Below are positions 32,341-42,590 of a stretch of 43,783 bases of DNA, piece after piece. A model generated the notes under the pieces. That model was not told where the DNA came from. It made no database searches and saw nothing but the letters and a program-made list of their open reading frames with translations. The DNA comes from Chara braunii (lineage: Eukaryota; Streptophyta; Charophyceae; Charales; Characeae), in NCBI GenBank assembly GCA_003427395.1, contig BFEA01000060.1:3796992-3840774 (forward strand). The letters are read 5' to 3'. Each line of letters starts with the position of its first letter. Positions within the stretch are counted from its first letter, which is position 1. Position numbers and translations under genes: made by a program.

Positions 32341-33249
32341 AGATTACGTAAGTTTAAAGCTAGTAGTCTGATTGAGTCCTACGGATGCATGTGTGCGGCC
32401 ACATTTTACAATTATTATAAGCAAAATACGGAGGAGGGTATGTACTTAGTTTACGTCTCTGCAGAGGATGAGCCGGTGGAAGTACCTCCAAAGATAGAGG
32501 GAGTGGTCGCTAAGTACCCTGATCTATTCGAAGAGCCGAAAGGGGTTGTTGAGAGGGACGTCGTCCATGCGATAGAGATTATTCCAGGGTCTAGTATTAC
32601 GAAGGGTAGGATCTATCAGATGTCTCCAGTGGGGCTTGATGAGCTTTGCCGACAAATCAAGGATCTCATAGAGAAGGGTTGGATCCAGTCGAGTGTTTCC
32701 CCTTACGGATCTCGTGTCCTATTCGCACCCAAGAAGGGGGGCATGAATGTGCATTGACTATAGGGTCCTCAATGCCATCACAGTGAAAAACGCAGAGCCC
32801 CTACCGCGCATCGAGGACTTGTTGGACCGAGTGCAAGGGTGCCGGTACTTCAGTACGATAGATCTGAAGTCCGGGTACCATCAGATTGCAATCCGGCCCG
32901 AGGATCAACAGAAAACCGCTTTTCAGACGAGGTACGGTCTGTACGAGTTTGTGGTGATGCCTTTCGGCCTTTGCAATGCTCCTTTCAACACGCCATGAAC
33001 CGGATCTTTTATGACTACTTGGACAAGTTTGCCATCGTGTACCTTGATGACATACTTATCTTTAGTAGGACTGTCGAGGAGCATGTTGGCCATCTAGACA
33101 AAGTGCTTAGTCTCCTTTGGCAGCACCAGTTCAAGATTAACCGGGAGAAGTGCGAGTTTGGCTGCACCCGGATCTTGTACCTGGGTCATGAGATTTCCTC
33201 GGAGGGATTGAAGCTCGATGACGCGAAGTCGGCCAACATTCGTGACTGA
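32341..33249 (+). pseudogene. Reverse transcriptase domain of pol, frameshifted
   Basis: RT copies the element's RNA into DNA. Visible blocks: KYPDLFEEPKG and PYGSRVLFAPKKGG in one frame, [19 protein letters not shown] and [11 protein letters not shown] then [12 protein letters not shown] in a second, and VYLDDILIFS then LGHEISSEGLKL in a third. The catalytic YLDD box is intact. Frameshifts occur near 32740 (in the region usually WRMCIDYR) and near 32985 (a small deletion after NAP). TGA at 33247-33249 falls where tryptophan of the IRDW motif is expected. Domain order and motifs place it in Ty3/gypsy. It is not functional as written. Confidence 0.92.
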
Positions 33250-33261
33250 CTGCGTCCTCAT

Positions 33262-33830
33262 GTGACTGAGATGAGGTCCTTCTTAGGGATGACTGGCTAC
33301 TACCGTAACTTTGTAAAGAACTATAGCATAGTGGCCGCCCCTTTGACGGACTTGACATGCCTTGACATCCCTTGGGAGTGGACAAACGGGTGTGAGGCTG
33401 CTTTCAGACATCTGAAGCACTCCTTAACACACCATGAGGTCTTGAAACTTCCTGATCCTCACAAAACATTTATAGTAACCACGGATGCCAGCCAATATTG
33501 GAATTGGTGTCGTGCTTGCGCAGCAAGAGGGGCCAAAGTTGAGGCCGGTCGAGTACATGTTCAAAAAGATGCCCTCTCAGAAGTTGGCTAAGTCCACCTA
33601 TGAGAAGGAGCTCTATGTGATCTATAAGGTGCTAACCCACAGGAGGTACTGCCTCCTTGGGAGGTTCTTCTACGTCGGGACTTATCATCAGACCCTGAAG
33701 TGGATGAGAACCCAGCCGATGCTCTCCGATGCGCTGAAACGCTGGATTGAAGTCATTGAGCAGTATGACTTCAAACCCCAGTACATCAAAGGAGAGTATA
33801 ACAAAGTTGCTGATGCGTTGTTGCATAGGC
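33262..33830 (+). pseudogene. RT connection and RNase H domain of pol
   Basis: RNase H removes the RNA template. MRSFLGMTGYYRNFVKNYS (connection) leads to FIVTTDASQY; an extra T near 33500 then moves the frame to GIGVVLAQQEG. Further motifs are KSTYEKELYVIYK, TYHQTLKW (usual TDHQSLKW; the aspartate is tyrosine) and YNKVADALLHRP (usual VADALSRRP). The first catalytic Asp in TDAS is present, the HQTLKW region is altered. Confidence 0.9.
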
Positions 33831-34940
33831 CGAACTTCCTAGGTGCGCTGATCACTGAGTTCGAGCTTGCGAACGATGTTACTCGGTCACTGGTGGAAGC
33901 CTATCGCGAGGATCCTTTTATGTCAAAGATCATACGCAGGCTCGAAGCGAAAGACAAAGTAACTTCTGACGAGTTTGTAATGGTCAATGGCCTGCTGTTC
34001 CTTGAGAAGGCCAGGAATAAACGTTTGTGAGTGCCTAATCGAGAGTCTTTGCGTAGTTTATTTTTAGGAGAGTGTCACAACGCCATCGGACATTTTGGCT
34101 ATAAGAAGACTGCAGCCAACCTTCTGCACCAGTTCTGGTGGCCCAGAATGATGAGAGACGCCGAGCTGTACGTGGATACTTCTCAGGTATGTCAGAGGGA
34201 CAAGCCACGTACACATACCCCTCTTGGGCTTCTCAAGCCCCTTCCGATACCGGGAAGGCCCGGCGAGAGCCTGTCCATGGACTTCATTGACACGCTGGTC
34301 ACCAGCAAGAGCGGTATGCGATACATCTATGTCATTGTGGATAGGTTTAGCAAGTATGCTAGGTTAATCGCAATGCCCGAAACAGCCAAAACCGAGTTCG
34401 TGATTAAGCTGTTTAAAGAAAACTGGGTCAGGGATTTTGAACTGCCAAAGTCTATAGTTAGTAACCGGGATGTGCGATTTACCAGTGAATTGTGGAAAGC
34501 CGCAGCTGCAGAGCAGGGAACACAGCTGCAGATGACTTCTGGGAACCACCCAGAGGCAAACGGGTAAGCAGAGCAGCTGAACCACGTTGTACAACACCTG
34601 CTGAGGCACTATATCAAGCCTAACCAGGTGGACTGGGATGAGAAACTTGCTCTCATCGCCAGCCTGTACAAGGCTGTGCACAATGCAACAGGGGTAAGCC
34701 CTAACAGTCTGCTACTGACCTTCAAGCCTAGACTGCCCCTAGACTTTCTACTACCTGAGAACCAGCCAACTGCTGCATCAAGCACCTTAGAATTCACCTA
34801 TCGATATGAACGCTTGATGCAGCAAGCTGTAGAACAGATGCATAAAGCGCAGACGACAATGATAGAGTCTAAGAACAAACATCGCCGCCCATCTACATTT
34901 CAGGTAGGGGATAGAGTCTGGGTCAAAGCCTCTGAACTGG
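33831..34940 (+). pseudogene. Integrase domain of pol
   Basis: Integrase inserts the cDNA. The zinc-binding region has HNAIGH but the CX2C pair reads TSQVC, so the first cysteine is lost. The core begins SMDFIDTL (first Asp). The second Asp block reads SNRDVRF where SDRD is expected, an Asp to Asn change. TAA at 34565-34567 follows HPEANG, where glutamine of GQxE is expected; the catalytic-Glu block AEQLN comes right after. TGA at 34028-34030 interrupts the N-terminal part. The C-terminal GDRVWVKA and YFGPWDVL blocks follow. Clearly inactive. Confidence 0.92.
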
Positions 34941-35340
34941 GGCAGGAGCATGGGATCTCCCGCGAGCTCATGCCACAGTACTTCGGACCATGGGATGTTT
35001 TAGATGTTGTTGGGGATGATCCGGATGGGCCATCATATGTAATTCGGATCCCTGGTCACCTTCGCACCTACCCTGTTTTTCACGCCTCTAAGCTCGCGCC
35101 GTTCGAAGAAACTGATCAGTTTCCCACTCGTCGCTCAATGCTGCCCCCCAACCATGGATGGAGAAGTCAACATCGACGACATCGTGGATCACAAAGAAAT
35201 GCCAGTTCCAAGACCAACAGGCAAGGGCCATCCTCCAAAGTCGAAGCTACAGTATCGCGTTCGGTTCAGACATCACACTGATCCAAAGGAGGACGGATGG
35301 TTTACACGGGAGGAAGCGCCTGGGGCGGTTACCCGTGTCC
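34941..35340 (+). pseudogene. Integrase C-terminus and chromodomain
   Basis: The frame continues through RIPGHLRTYPVFHASKLAPF, typical of the gypsy integrase tail. Near a C-run at about 35145 the register changes and a chromodomain-like segment follows (EVNIDDIVDHKEM, about 35160; YRVRFRHHTDPKEDGWFTRE, about 35250-35310). Chromodomains bind methylated histone tails and steer chromovirus integration to heterochromatin. The usual WKGY-type aromatic cage is only partly visible (WFTRE end). The coding frame runs into the 275-bp LTR-like segment. Confidence 0.8.
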
Positions 35341-35592
35341 AACTGCCAGCGGCCTGTGTTCAGTCCATGCCCCGTGTCTGGCCCAGGGCCTGCCTCAGAT
35401 ACATTTGAGAAAGGCAGGCAGGGCCTCGTCTCACTCAACCAACTGGCGCTGCGCAACTGCCTGAATTTCCCAGTTGCGTGGAAAGCCCAAAAGTAGGCCT
35501 CTCGTCACAATTCAGGCCCGCCGTCACTTAGGATGGCCGTTCTTACTGGAAACAGGGCCCAGTAGGGCTCACCGAGGCCCCAAGCCTCGCAT
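35318..35592 (+). mobile_element. LTR-like 275-bp segment after the chromodomain
   Basis: Indel-free counterpart of the inverted segment 27586-27860. It contains TGGGGCGG near 35321 and CTCGCA near 35591, a TG...CA arrangement, and is preceded by a purine stretch GGGAGGAAG (35309-35315). The position fits a 3' LTR about 271 bp long. The 5' partner in the same orientation is not in the window. Confidence 0.5.
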
Positions 35593-35885
35593 TCCCTCCT
35601 CCATACTTCGACAGTCCTCTGAGAAGTTCAGTCACTCAATCTGGCGCTTTCCTTTTTGTAGCAACTTCTCTTAATGAGCGACAACCTGTGGTCTACCAGT
35701 CCCACCGACGAACCAGTTCCCAAGTAGGTGTTACATATGAGAGACTGCGAACCCCTAGCCCGTACAACCTAAACCATGAGAACCACTACCAAGGATCGGT
35801 CTCCCCCACCCAGGAGTGTATATATGAATGTACCCTATAGGATTTGATATTATGACTGTAAGTGGAAGTGAGATACTCGAAGGCC
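35593..35885. other. Intergenic spacer
   Basis: No gene recognised. It includes CTGGCGCTTTCC at about 35643, weakly like some fungal/plant gypsy primer-binding sites, but without an adjacent LTR copy to support it. Confidence 0.3.
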
Positions 35886-36040
35886 TTTTTTTATTTTTAT
35901 TTTTTTTTATGGCAAACATCTCTGGCAACCTGCTATTGGAGGTGATATGAGCATCCTCCAATAGCAAGCCCCAGTTTATAGATGGCTCCAATCTATTGGT
36001 GGGGAGCATCACCCGCTGGAAACTGGGTCCAGCATCCCAC
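35886..36040 (-). mobile_element. Retroposon-like repeat R2, copy 2
   Basis: Minus strand: GGATGCTGGACCCAGTTTCC and GCTCCCCACCAATAGATTGG, then a further ~70 bp and an A-rich tail (plus-strand T-rich 35886-35910). It matches the copies at 24085-24150 and 41499-41545. A small inverted repeat (ATCCTCCAATAGCAAG near 35953 and TTGCTATTGGA... reversed near 35930) lies inside. Confidence 0.55.
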
Positions 36041-36709
36041 TGACAAGATCGGAGACAATTTACCTGGCGGAACAGCATTGATTGCCCTCTCATGAGGGGA
36101 TTGACTGCCCGCCCAATTATCAGCCAGGTCACAGCATGTATGAAGATCTAGCCATGGGGAGGGTAACAAACTGTCCTCCAATCTACCCTAATCTTTTCAC
36201 AATCATAACAGTGCATAGCAAACCCTAGGCCCCCTCCGTGCATAGGGCTGCTGCCCAGCTCCATGATTCTCATTTTCCGCCAGCGGAGATCGTCTGCCTA
36301 CCCTCCCGTATCCTAAGCTATTCACCCGGCAAAGATTATTTACACGAAATCGTTTTTGTCAAATTTCTGGCAGAGGTTAGCAACATCTGCGACATATATC
36401 ATTATATTTATTATTATTAATATCACGCGTCTGCCATGCATACTCTTCCCCTTGCCATTTCGCCAACCGGAGTTCTGCCCATCCCTTATTGATTATCCTA
36501 TCTCCTCCCCCTATCCACCACCCAAACATCAGACCTTGCTCTCGCTCCTCTCCATCGTGCCCTCCACCCAGTGCCAACCACAAAATATAAGAGTCAGGAC
36601 AGGCAACAGGGAGGGAGCAGGGGGAAACCATAGGTCAAAGAGGGAGCAGGGGGAAGCCCTAGGTCAAAGAGGGACGCCGACAGGTGATATTTGCACACAA
36701 GTGAAACAA
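36041..36709. other. Intergenic, 3' of the candidate minus-strand gene
   Basis: No gene recognised. It includes a near-exact local repeat, AGAGGGAGCAGGGGGAA at about 36611 and 36639. It may hold the 3' end of the candidate gene on the minus strand, but no clear polyadenylation signal was assigned. Confidence 0.35.
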
Positions 36710-37649
36710 TCAAAACACATGCCAAACCCATCGAACCCGCCCCTCCCCACGGTCAATTGCCTGTGCCATCCCCATGATTGTACCACGCCGCAGCTCATTA
36801 GTATCAACTTCTGGGGGGGGATGGTATACCCTTATGCGATCAAAAAAATTCTTGTCGTCGTCGTCATAGTACAGTAAATCATTGCACATGATGTCATTGC
36901 CCGCATCAGACTGCTGGGTAGATGACGCATCAGTTGTAAATTTTTTTTTCAGAACAAGCGGGGGAACCGCATCACCTACCTCCGCCAAAGTGCCGTTGTC
37001 AAACAATGATGACGATGCCTTTTGATCTTCAGCGGGCCGTCGATAAGACTGTGAAACGAATGTCAACAAAACCTCCGGAGCAAGCGCCCGGATCGCTGCT
37101 CCCACATCTGTCAAATCTCCATTATTCACTCTGATTCTGAACACAAAGTGGAATAATTGGTGACATCACTGCTGTAGATGTTGTAATTGTCGCTATTGCT
37201 CTTGTTGCCACTGTTGATGTTGTTGATGTTGTTAATGTTGATGATGTTGTTAATGTTGTTGATGCTGTCCATGTCACGCTATCCTGGCCTTCAGATGAGA
37301 GCAACTCACCTGATGGACCGCCCACGTCTCCCCTTGCTCGAAGCCTGGCAAACATGTCTTTCACCTGCGTCAGCATCCCAGCACACTCGTGTAGGGCAGT
37401 CATCGGCTGTGCTCTGTCATTCACATCCGACTGTCGACGAGAGGTCTGCTCATACAGTTCCTCCTCCCACCCATCACAGATCGCCTCTCCCTCCAACGAG
37501 ATGTAATCCGGTAGGTTGCCATATTCTTGACTCAGCAACGCGTGCATCTCCTCCAGCTGCTGTTTATACAAGGTCACAATGAACAGCGCAGAATCTGCCT
37601 GCATGGGCTGCAGGGTAGGAGGGGTTTCCCACAGCCCCCCATCAGACAT
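36710..37649 (-). CDS. Candidate two-exon hypothetical gene
   Basis: Two adjacent minus-strand frames can be joined by one intron: exon 1 37649-37310, intron 37309-37129, exon 2 37128-36710, giving 759 nt (252 residues plus stop). ATG at 37649 has A at -3. The donor is CAG/GTGAGT, a strong consensus. The acceptor AG at 37130-37129 lies after a pyrimidine-rich stretch (TTATTCCACTTTGTGTTCAG) but is not the first AG. The intron holds the GTT/GAT-rich repeat that otherwise codes for a Thr/Ser run. The protein is acidic (YKQQLEEMHALLSQEYGNLP; YYDDDD) with a repeated motif, NNGDLTDVGAAIRAL and DNGTLAEVGDAVPPL. No family is recognised. It may be a host gene or a transposon accessory gene; further 5' exons are possible. 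Confidence 0.45.
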
Positions 37650-37712
37650 GGTCTCCCATGTCCATCTCTGCCATCGTTGTTGATGTCCGAAGCTAAAACT
37701 GCTGCGCCGCAA

Positions 37713-38423
37713 TCACTTTTTTTCAACAAATTCCAGCTGGCGCTGCCCTGTCCGCGCGTCGTGGGACACCCACGTCACCAACAGCAGCTGCCACGTGGCA
37801 AATGGGACGCCATGCGCGGCTGCCGGGCGCATGCACAGGCCTAGCGGCCGAGGAGCTCCCTCACTCAGGCACTAGTCTAACCGGCATACCGGGCCTTACC
37901 GGTCAGGCGGCGTCGGGGTGCTAGCGCTAGCGCAGCCTGCTGCCATTTATTTCTTATGTATGCCCTCAGGCAGCATATGGTATAAACAAGTACCCCTAAG
38001 GTCTACTAGCTCAGACCTAACCTGGACTTTCTGAAATGTTCTCCCAAAGGATTTTAAACTACCTTGATGTCCCTCTACAGTCCGAACCCCCATTCTGTGT
38101 ACCGAAGACTTTGTGTCCTTTTTTTGCTGACCCAGATTCGAGTCTCTTCCCAACAGATTCCCCGAATTGCAGGTAAGTCCCTCTCCATAACTAAGAAGTT
38201 GGCTTGGACCCTCAAGCAGCCCGTGCCACATGGAAATCAGCACTCTGACGAGTTCCGAGCATCGTGGTCACACAGACACATCCATGCTTTACTGATGATA
38301 CATAGAAGGCTAAACAAAATCACGTGTTCAAGGACAGTCTGAGAGCTCAGCGAACACAAACATCTGAGTCACCTGACACTGCAAATTGTCACTTGTCATT
38401 GCGCTTCTTGCTCCTTCACTCAT

Positions 38424-38425
<2 letters not shown>
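37713..38425. other. Intergenic, upstream of the candidate gene
   Basis: GC-richer stretch 37740-37940 with several short palindromes (GCTAGCGCTAGCGC at about 37919) that could hold the minus-strand promoter; no TATA-like element was assigned. No other gene recognised. Confidence 0.35.
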
Positions 38426-38429
<4 letters not shown>

Positions 38430-38517
<88 letters not shown>

Positions 38518-38518
38518 N

Positions 38519-38588
<70 letters not shown>
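38430..38588 (+). repeat. CT microsatellite with one N
   Basis: About 158 bp of near-pure CT, one N at 38518, which probably marks an assembly join. Translations are Ser/Leu or Arg/Glu runs and not genes. Confidence 0.97.
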
Positions 38589-38589
<1 letters not shown>

Positions 38590-38590
<1 letters not shown>

Positions 38591-38993
38591 CATCTCTTCA
38601 CTATCTCTCGTCTTTTGGTCCGAAGTTGAATGGCAGTTCATGTCTGGACTTACGATCAAACTTTCGGGAATGGACGCCAGTGAAAAATGACTTTGAAATT
38701 GGAGGACTCACGATGAGGAAACAGGAAAACCAAAATGGCCACCACCGATCCAGCTACCCCGTCCTCAAAAGGTAAAACTTCTTTTTGTTTTGCCTTCCTG
38801 GTGATGATCAAATTGATCCTCGAAAGCAGCGACATAACCCAGCTCGCCAAACAGAATGTCATATGCCATGCTCATCGTTAAACAATAGGTTATTATTTTG
38901 GCAAAGGCTTTCCTATTCCTGTCCTGCATAACCGACTTACCCTGCAATTCCGGGCCAAGAATATTGAGAAGTGCACCTGCAGCACACACCTGT

Positions 38994-38994
<1 letters not shown>
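38590..38994. other. Intergenic DNA
   Basis: No gene recognised between the CT and CA microsatellites. An AAAAG/GTAAAAC junction at about 38769 looks donor-like, but no partner exon was found. Confidence 0.35.

Positions 38995-39048
<54 letters not shown>
38995..39048 (+). repeat. CA microsatellite
   Basis: About 27 CA dinucleotides. Confidence 0.97.
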
Positions 39049-39053
<5 letters not shown>

Positions 39054-40420
39054 CAGTTTCATCATTTTCATGTATGTCTGTCTAATTTTGTGTGTCTTTC
39101 TTCCATTTTTTCCTGTCTTCCGAGTATTTTTTTGAATTTTTTTGTAGTACTTTTCGTGTGCCCTGCTGAGCACCAGCAGTGCCAAATAGTCGGCCATTCC
39201 TCGTTTGGAGTGCCTGCAACACTCTTAGGAGGGCTACTCAGTTTAGGATGTCTGTGTTTCCTATGGGTGACTGATGACGGATGTTCGCCTGAGTGACTCC
39301 CTGGCTCAACGGGTGATGGGAACCAACAGTCCGCGGGGTTCACTCGCGATGCCAGTAGGTCATGTGCCGCTTTGCTCCGTGTTGGATGTGTAGACTACCT
39401 CGTCTTCGCTCCACCGCTCCCTTGCTGCCCATCCCGCTTGCTTCGCAGGTCGTTCTTTGCAAGCTGCTGTGGTGTGGCTGTGCTGTTGGTGTTGCCTTGT
39501 GCTCCGCTGCCTTGCCACCCATCTGTATGCCATGCCTTCTGCATCCTGTGCTTGTGTGCGGTGTAGTTTGGCTGCCTTGTAGGTGTTGCCTTGTGCTTCA
39601 CTGCGTGGTTGCCCTGCTGCCCGCCCGCTTGCCCTGTTGCCCCTTGCAGTTGCTTTGGCGTTGTGCAGTCGTGTTGCCTCGGCAGCATTGCCTTGTGATT
39701 CGCTGAGTTGCTGCCTGCTGCTATGTTCCACTTAGGGACAGTCTGCCTTCAATAAGGGTCAGATGGTTCATGACCCAAGCCATCAATACAGGGATTCTGC
39801 AGATTGTCGAGGGTTAAGCCTCCTGATGAGTTGGTGCAACTCGGATGAACCAATCTTGTTATCGTCAGCTTTTATTTTCTTTTCGCTACTGTGGTTTTCA
39901 TTGTCAATGATTTCTTTCAATGTGGTTCTTGAACTTTGTGTCTTCTTCCTGCAGTTCCTTTGTGTTGCTTACTTGCCCACTGGCCTCCCGTGTGCCCAGC
40001 AGCCTGTTTCTTGCAACCGCTTAGTCTCGTCGCCTTGTCACCCCTTGCCTCATTGCTTTATCTTCCCTTCTGTTGGCTTTCTGTTGCCTTGTTCTTCCTT
40101 TTCCTTGCCCTCTGCCTTGTTGCTCTGGGTTGCTGTTTTTGGCGCACTGTCTTTTACCTTTTCCCTTACGGTCTTGTGGCCTAGTACCCTTAGGCTCTCG
40201 GCCTTACATCTTTGTAGGGTTGGTGGAAGACACAGGCCGCTGTATGCACATGTTGCTTTCTTGTTTGGGATGTGTGTGCCATCTATATTTACCATATGAT
40301 GTGGACCACTTTATGTCCTGGTATGATTTGATAGCATATCTAAGATTCTAAGCCCATCTCGCTGCGATTCTTTATGTCCCAAAATACACAGAAAAACTCA
40401 CACACACAAACACACACACA
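39049..40420 (+). other. Intergenic with a degenerate GTTGCCTTGTG repeat
   Basis: Within 39440-39725, variants of GTTGCCTTGTGCTCCGCTGC recur (near 39489, 39583 and 39677, with shorter pieces between), giving Cys/Leu-rich frames on plus and Ala/Gln/Gly-rich frames on minus. The frame at 39763-40299 is Phe/Leu/Ser-rich and not recognised as a protein. No convincing gene. Confidence 0.4.
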
Positions 40421-40505
40421 AAAGGGGCACCCCAAAGAAAGCCAAAGTAAACGTAGTCAAGAAAGGGGTACCCCAAAGCAAGCCAAAGTAAACATAGTCA
40501 AGAAA
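40421..40505 (+). repeat. 41-bp direct repeat, two units
   Basis: AAAGGGGCACCCCAAAG at 40421 and AAAGGGGTACCCCAAAG at 40462 start two units that both continue AAGCCAAAGTAAAC and TAGTCAAG. They differ at a few positions. Confidence 0.85.
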
Positions 40506-40682
40506 GAGATATAATGGATCTATTCTGCTCCATGTTGCTCGTTGACGAGGTCAAACTGTTTCATTGTTGGATTGGCTCATCTCAAGTGTGCGTCATTGTC
40601 TGCAGTAGAAGTAAAGCTGCTTCAATTTTGGATCTACTCATCTAGGTGGAACAGGGGTTGTTGTGGCGAAAATCCAAAATCC

Positions 40683-40685
<3 letters not shown>

Positions 40686-40780
<95 letters not shown>

Positions 40781-40781
40781 N

Positions 40782-40876
<95 letters not shown>
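40686..40876 (+). repeat. CA microsatellite with one N
   Basis: About 190 bp of CA repeats with an N at 40781. True length is likely underestimated or uncertain. Confidence 0.97.
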
Positions 40877-40877
<1 letters not shown>

Positions 40878-40939
40878 AGCATGTGCCATGAAGATTAGCT
40901 TGTGTGTATCCTGAATATAAGTCTGAAATGAACTCCTTC

Positions 40940-41030
40940 AAAAGGAGGAGAGGAAGAGGAGGAGAAAGAGAAAAAAAAAATTAAAAAAGAAGAAGAAGAA
41001 GAAGAAGAAGAAGAAGAAGAAGAAGAAGGA

Positions 41031-41110
<80 letters not shown>

Positions 41111-41165
41111 TAATAATAAGAAGAAGAAAAAGAATAATATAAGAATAATAAGAATAAGAATAAGA
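40940..41165 (+). repeat. GAA then TAA compound microsatellite
   Basis: GAGGA-rich lead-in, GAA repeats at about 40988-41028, TAA repeats at about 41034-41107, then degenerate AATAAG. A short inverted repeat ACTAGTGGTG / CACCACTAG follows at 41178-41210. Confidence 0.95.
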
Positions 41166-41498
41166 ATCCCCCGCAACACTAGTGGTGTCTGCTTGTATCA
41201 GCACCACTAGCGTACATCGGGGCTGTTCTCAAAAAACAAAAAACAAAAAAAGAATCCCAACCGTCAGCAGAAGCTCCCTTCCCTAAACCTGTTCATCAAT
41301 ATAGCTGTCACTCACTGGCCAAGGTTAACTACATAGGCGAGTCCTGCCTTTGATCAGTGCTCGGCACAGTTCAGGTGACCAGGAAATTGGTTGAAGAGTC
41401 CCCCTCTCTTTCATCCTCACATCCAAAAAGCAAGTGCTCACAGTCTGACATGGTGAGAGAGGTCATGGTTGCTGTGGTTCCGTTTGAGGTCTACACGA

Positions 41499-41545
41499 GA
41501 TGCTGGACCCAGTTCCCAGCAGCTGTTGCTCCCCACCAATAGAGC
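41499..41545 (+). repeat. Repeat R2, copy 3
   Basis: GATGCTGGACCCAGTTCCCA then TTGCTCCCCACCAATAGA, in opposite orientation to copies 1 and 2 as read on plus. The flank toward 41630 on the minus strand contains AGAGTGGTAAGAGCAC, which resembles a tRNA A-box region. Confidence 0.6.
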
Positions 41546-41632
41546 AGAGGCATCAATTAGAGCAAGGCTACAGTTCCGGGAGTGCTCTTACCACTCTGGG
41601 AATGTTAACCTGTAACACAATGTTGTGGTTAA

Positions 41633-41633
<1 letters not shown>

Positions 41634-41676
<43 letters not shown>

Positions 41677-41738
41677 GAGGAGGAGGAGGAGGAGGAGGAG
41701 AAGAAGAAGAAGAAGAAGAAGAAGAAGGAGAAGAAGGA

Positions 41739-41773
<35 letters not shown>

Positions 41774-41795
41774 AGAAGAAGAAGAAGAAGAAGAC
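41634..41795 (+). repeat. CAG-GAG-GAA compound trinucleotide repeat
   Basis: CAG at about 41634-41671, GAG at about 41672-41699, GAA/GAAG at 41700-41793. The Gln/Glu/Lys-rich frame across it is repeat translation. Confidence 0.95.
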
Positions 41796-41950
41796 ACTAG
41801 TGCATGGCATTATTTCCCTTCTTTCGGAGGGGGCATCCTTAGCATTGTTTCATACTTGCATTTCCATCAGGATCGAACTCATGATCTGTTTACTAATATG
41901 GTTGCATGCATGGTACCATCCAGCCACATGGGCCGGGTATGGCATCAGTT
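41796..41950 (-). mobile_element. tRNA-derived SINE
   Basis: On the minus strand an A-box-like TGGCTGGATGG (41927-41917) is followed 36 bp later by a B box GAGTTCGATCC (41880-41870), the spacing of an internal RNA polymerase III promoter. The bases beside the B box (ATCA and TGAT) pair like a T-arm stem. The element then runs ~75 bp into a CTT repeat, a common SINE tail. Family and target duplication not determined. Confidence 0.55.
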
Positions 41951-42370
41951 TCCTGGTGTTCAAGACTTGTGGTTTCAGTTGGCTAGTGGGGCCTGGCCAC
42001 GGCGTTCCTCTGATGATCCTCCAAGAAAACATGAGTATTATTCTCTGTGCGCTTAAAAAGCAACGAGTCTATTATTTAACGAGTGAGTCTTTGATCCTAT
42101 CTACTGTGAATTTCCGATTAGATCACTGCAGTTACCTGAGACAAGCCTTTGAGGCAGCTGAAATTCACAGGAGTTTTTTTGAAATTTTACTTCTGGACAC
42201 GACAGGATTCTCGCTCGTTTTTTTTTTTTTTTTTTTTGAAAGGATGGGGCGGTTTAGCCTACTACTATGAGAAGAGCTGGGGAAATGGTTGGATTTGGTG
42301 GGCCGTATGGTGCAGTAACGGCAGTTGGCATCATATCACCAATTCTTTACGGACCCAGTACACCTGTCGA
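41951..42370. other. Intergenic DNA
   Basis: Contains a T-run at 42218-42236; no gene or further repeat recognised. Confidence 0.4.
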
Positions 42371-42374
42371 CTAA

Positions 42375-42500
42375 GGGCATACTCACACCAGGACTTTCCT
42401 CGATGCATCTGACAGGAATTACAGACTGACCTGAATGCATCTGACGACAATTACGTCCAGAGCTCAGTCAAAAAGGTCCTACTGTGAGTATGCTCTCAGT
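42375..42500 (+). mobile_element. PIF/Harbinger-like MITE, copy 1
   Basis: Starts GGGCATACTCACACCAGGAC directly after TAA (42372-42374) and ends near AGGTCCTACTGTGAGTATGC, whose reverse complement matches the start. The interior GGAATTACAG and ACGTCCAGAGCTC have counterparts in copy 2. GGG-starting ends beside a TAA are typical of PIF/Harbinger (3-bp TWA target). Confidence 0.65.
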
Positions 42501-42590
42501 TATATCTAGAAAGAGAGAGAAGAGAGATCATCTCCAACAATTTTAGATCCATTGACTCGCAGATGCACAGGTGTATGGGACACAATTGCT

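Noticed and set aside
38324-38775. Ser/Leu and Arg/Glu repeat proteins
   Set aside because: Translations of the CT tract in all frames.
39763-40299. 178-codon Phe/Leu/Ser-rich frame resembling a membrane protein
   Set aside because: Composition follows pyrimidine-rich DNA; no charge pattern or family match, and long frames exist in neighbouring registers.
40542-40941. Thr/His and Cys/Val repeat proteins
   Set aside because: Translations of the CA tract.
41500-42270. 256-codon frame rich in Gln, Glu and Lys
   Set aside because: Driven by the CAG/GAG/GAA repeats; continues through SINE and intergenic DNA without domain features.
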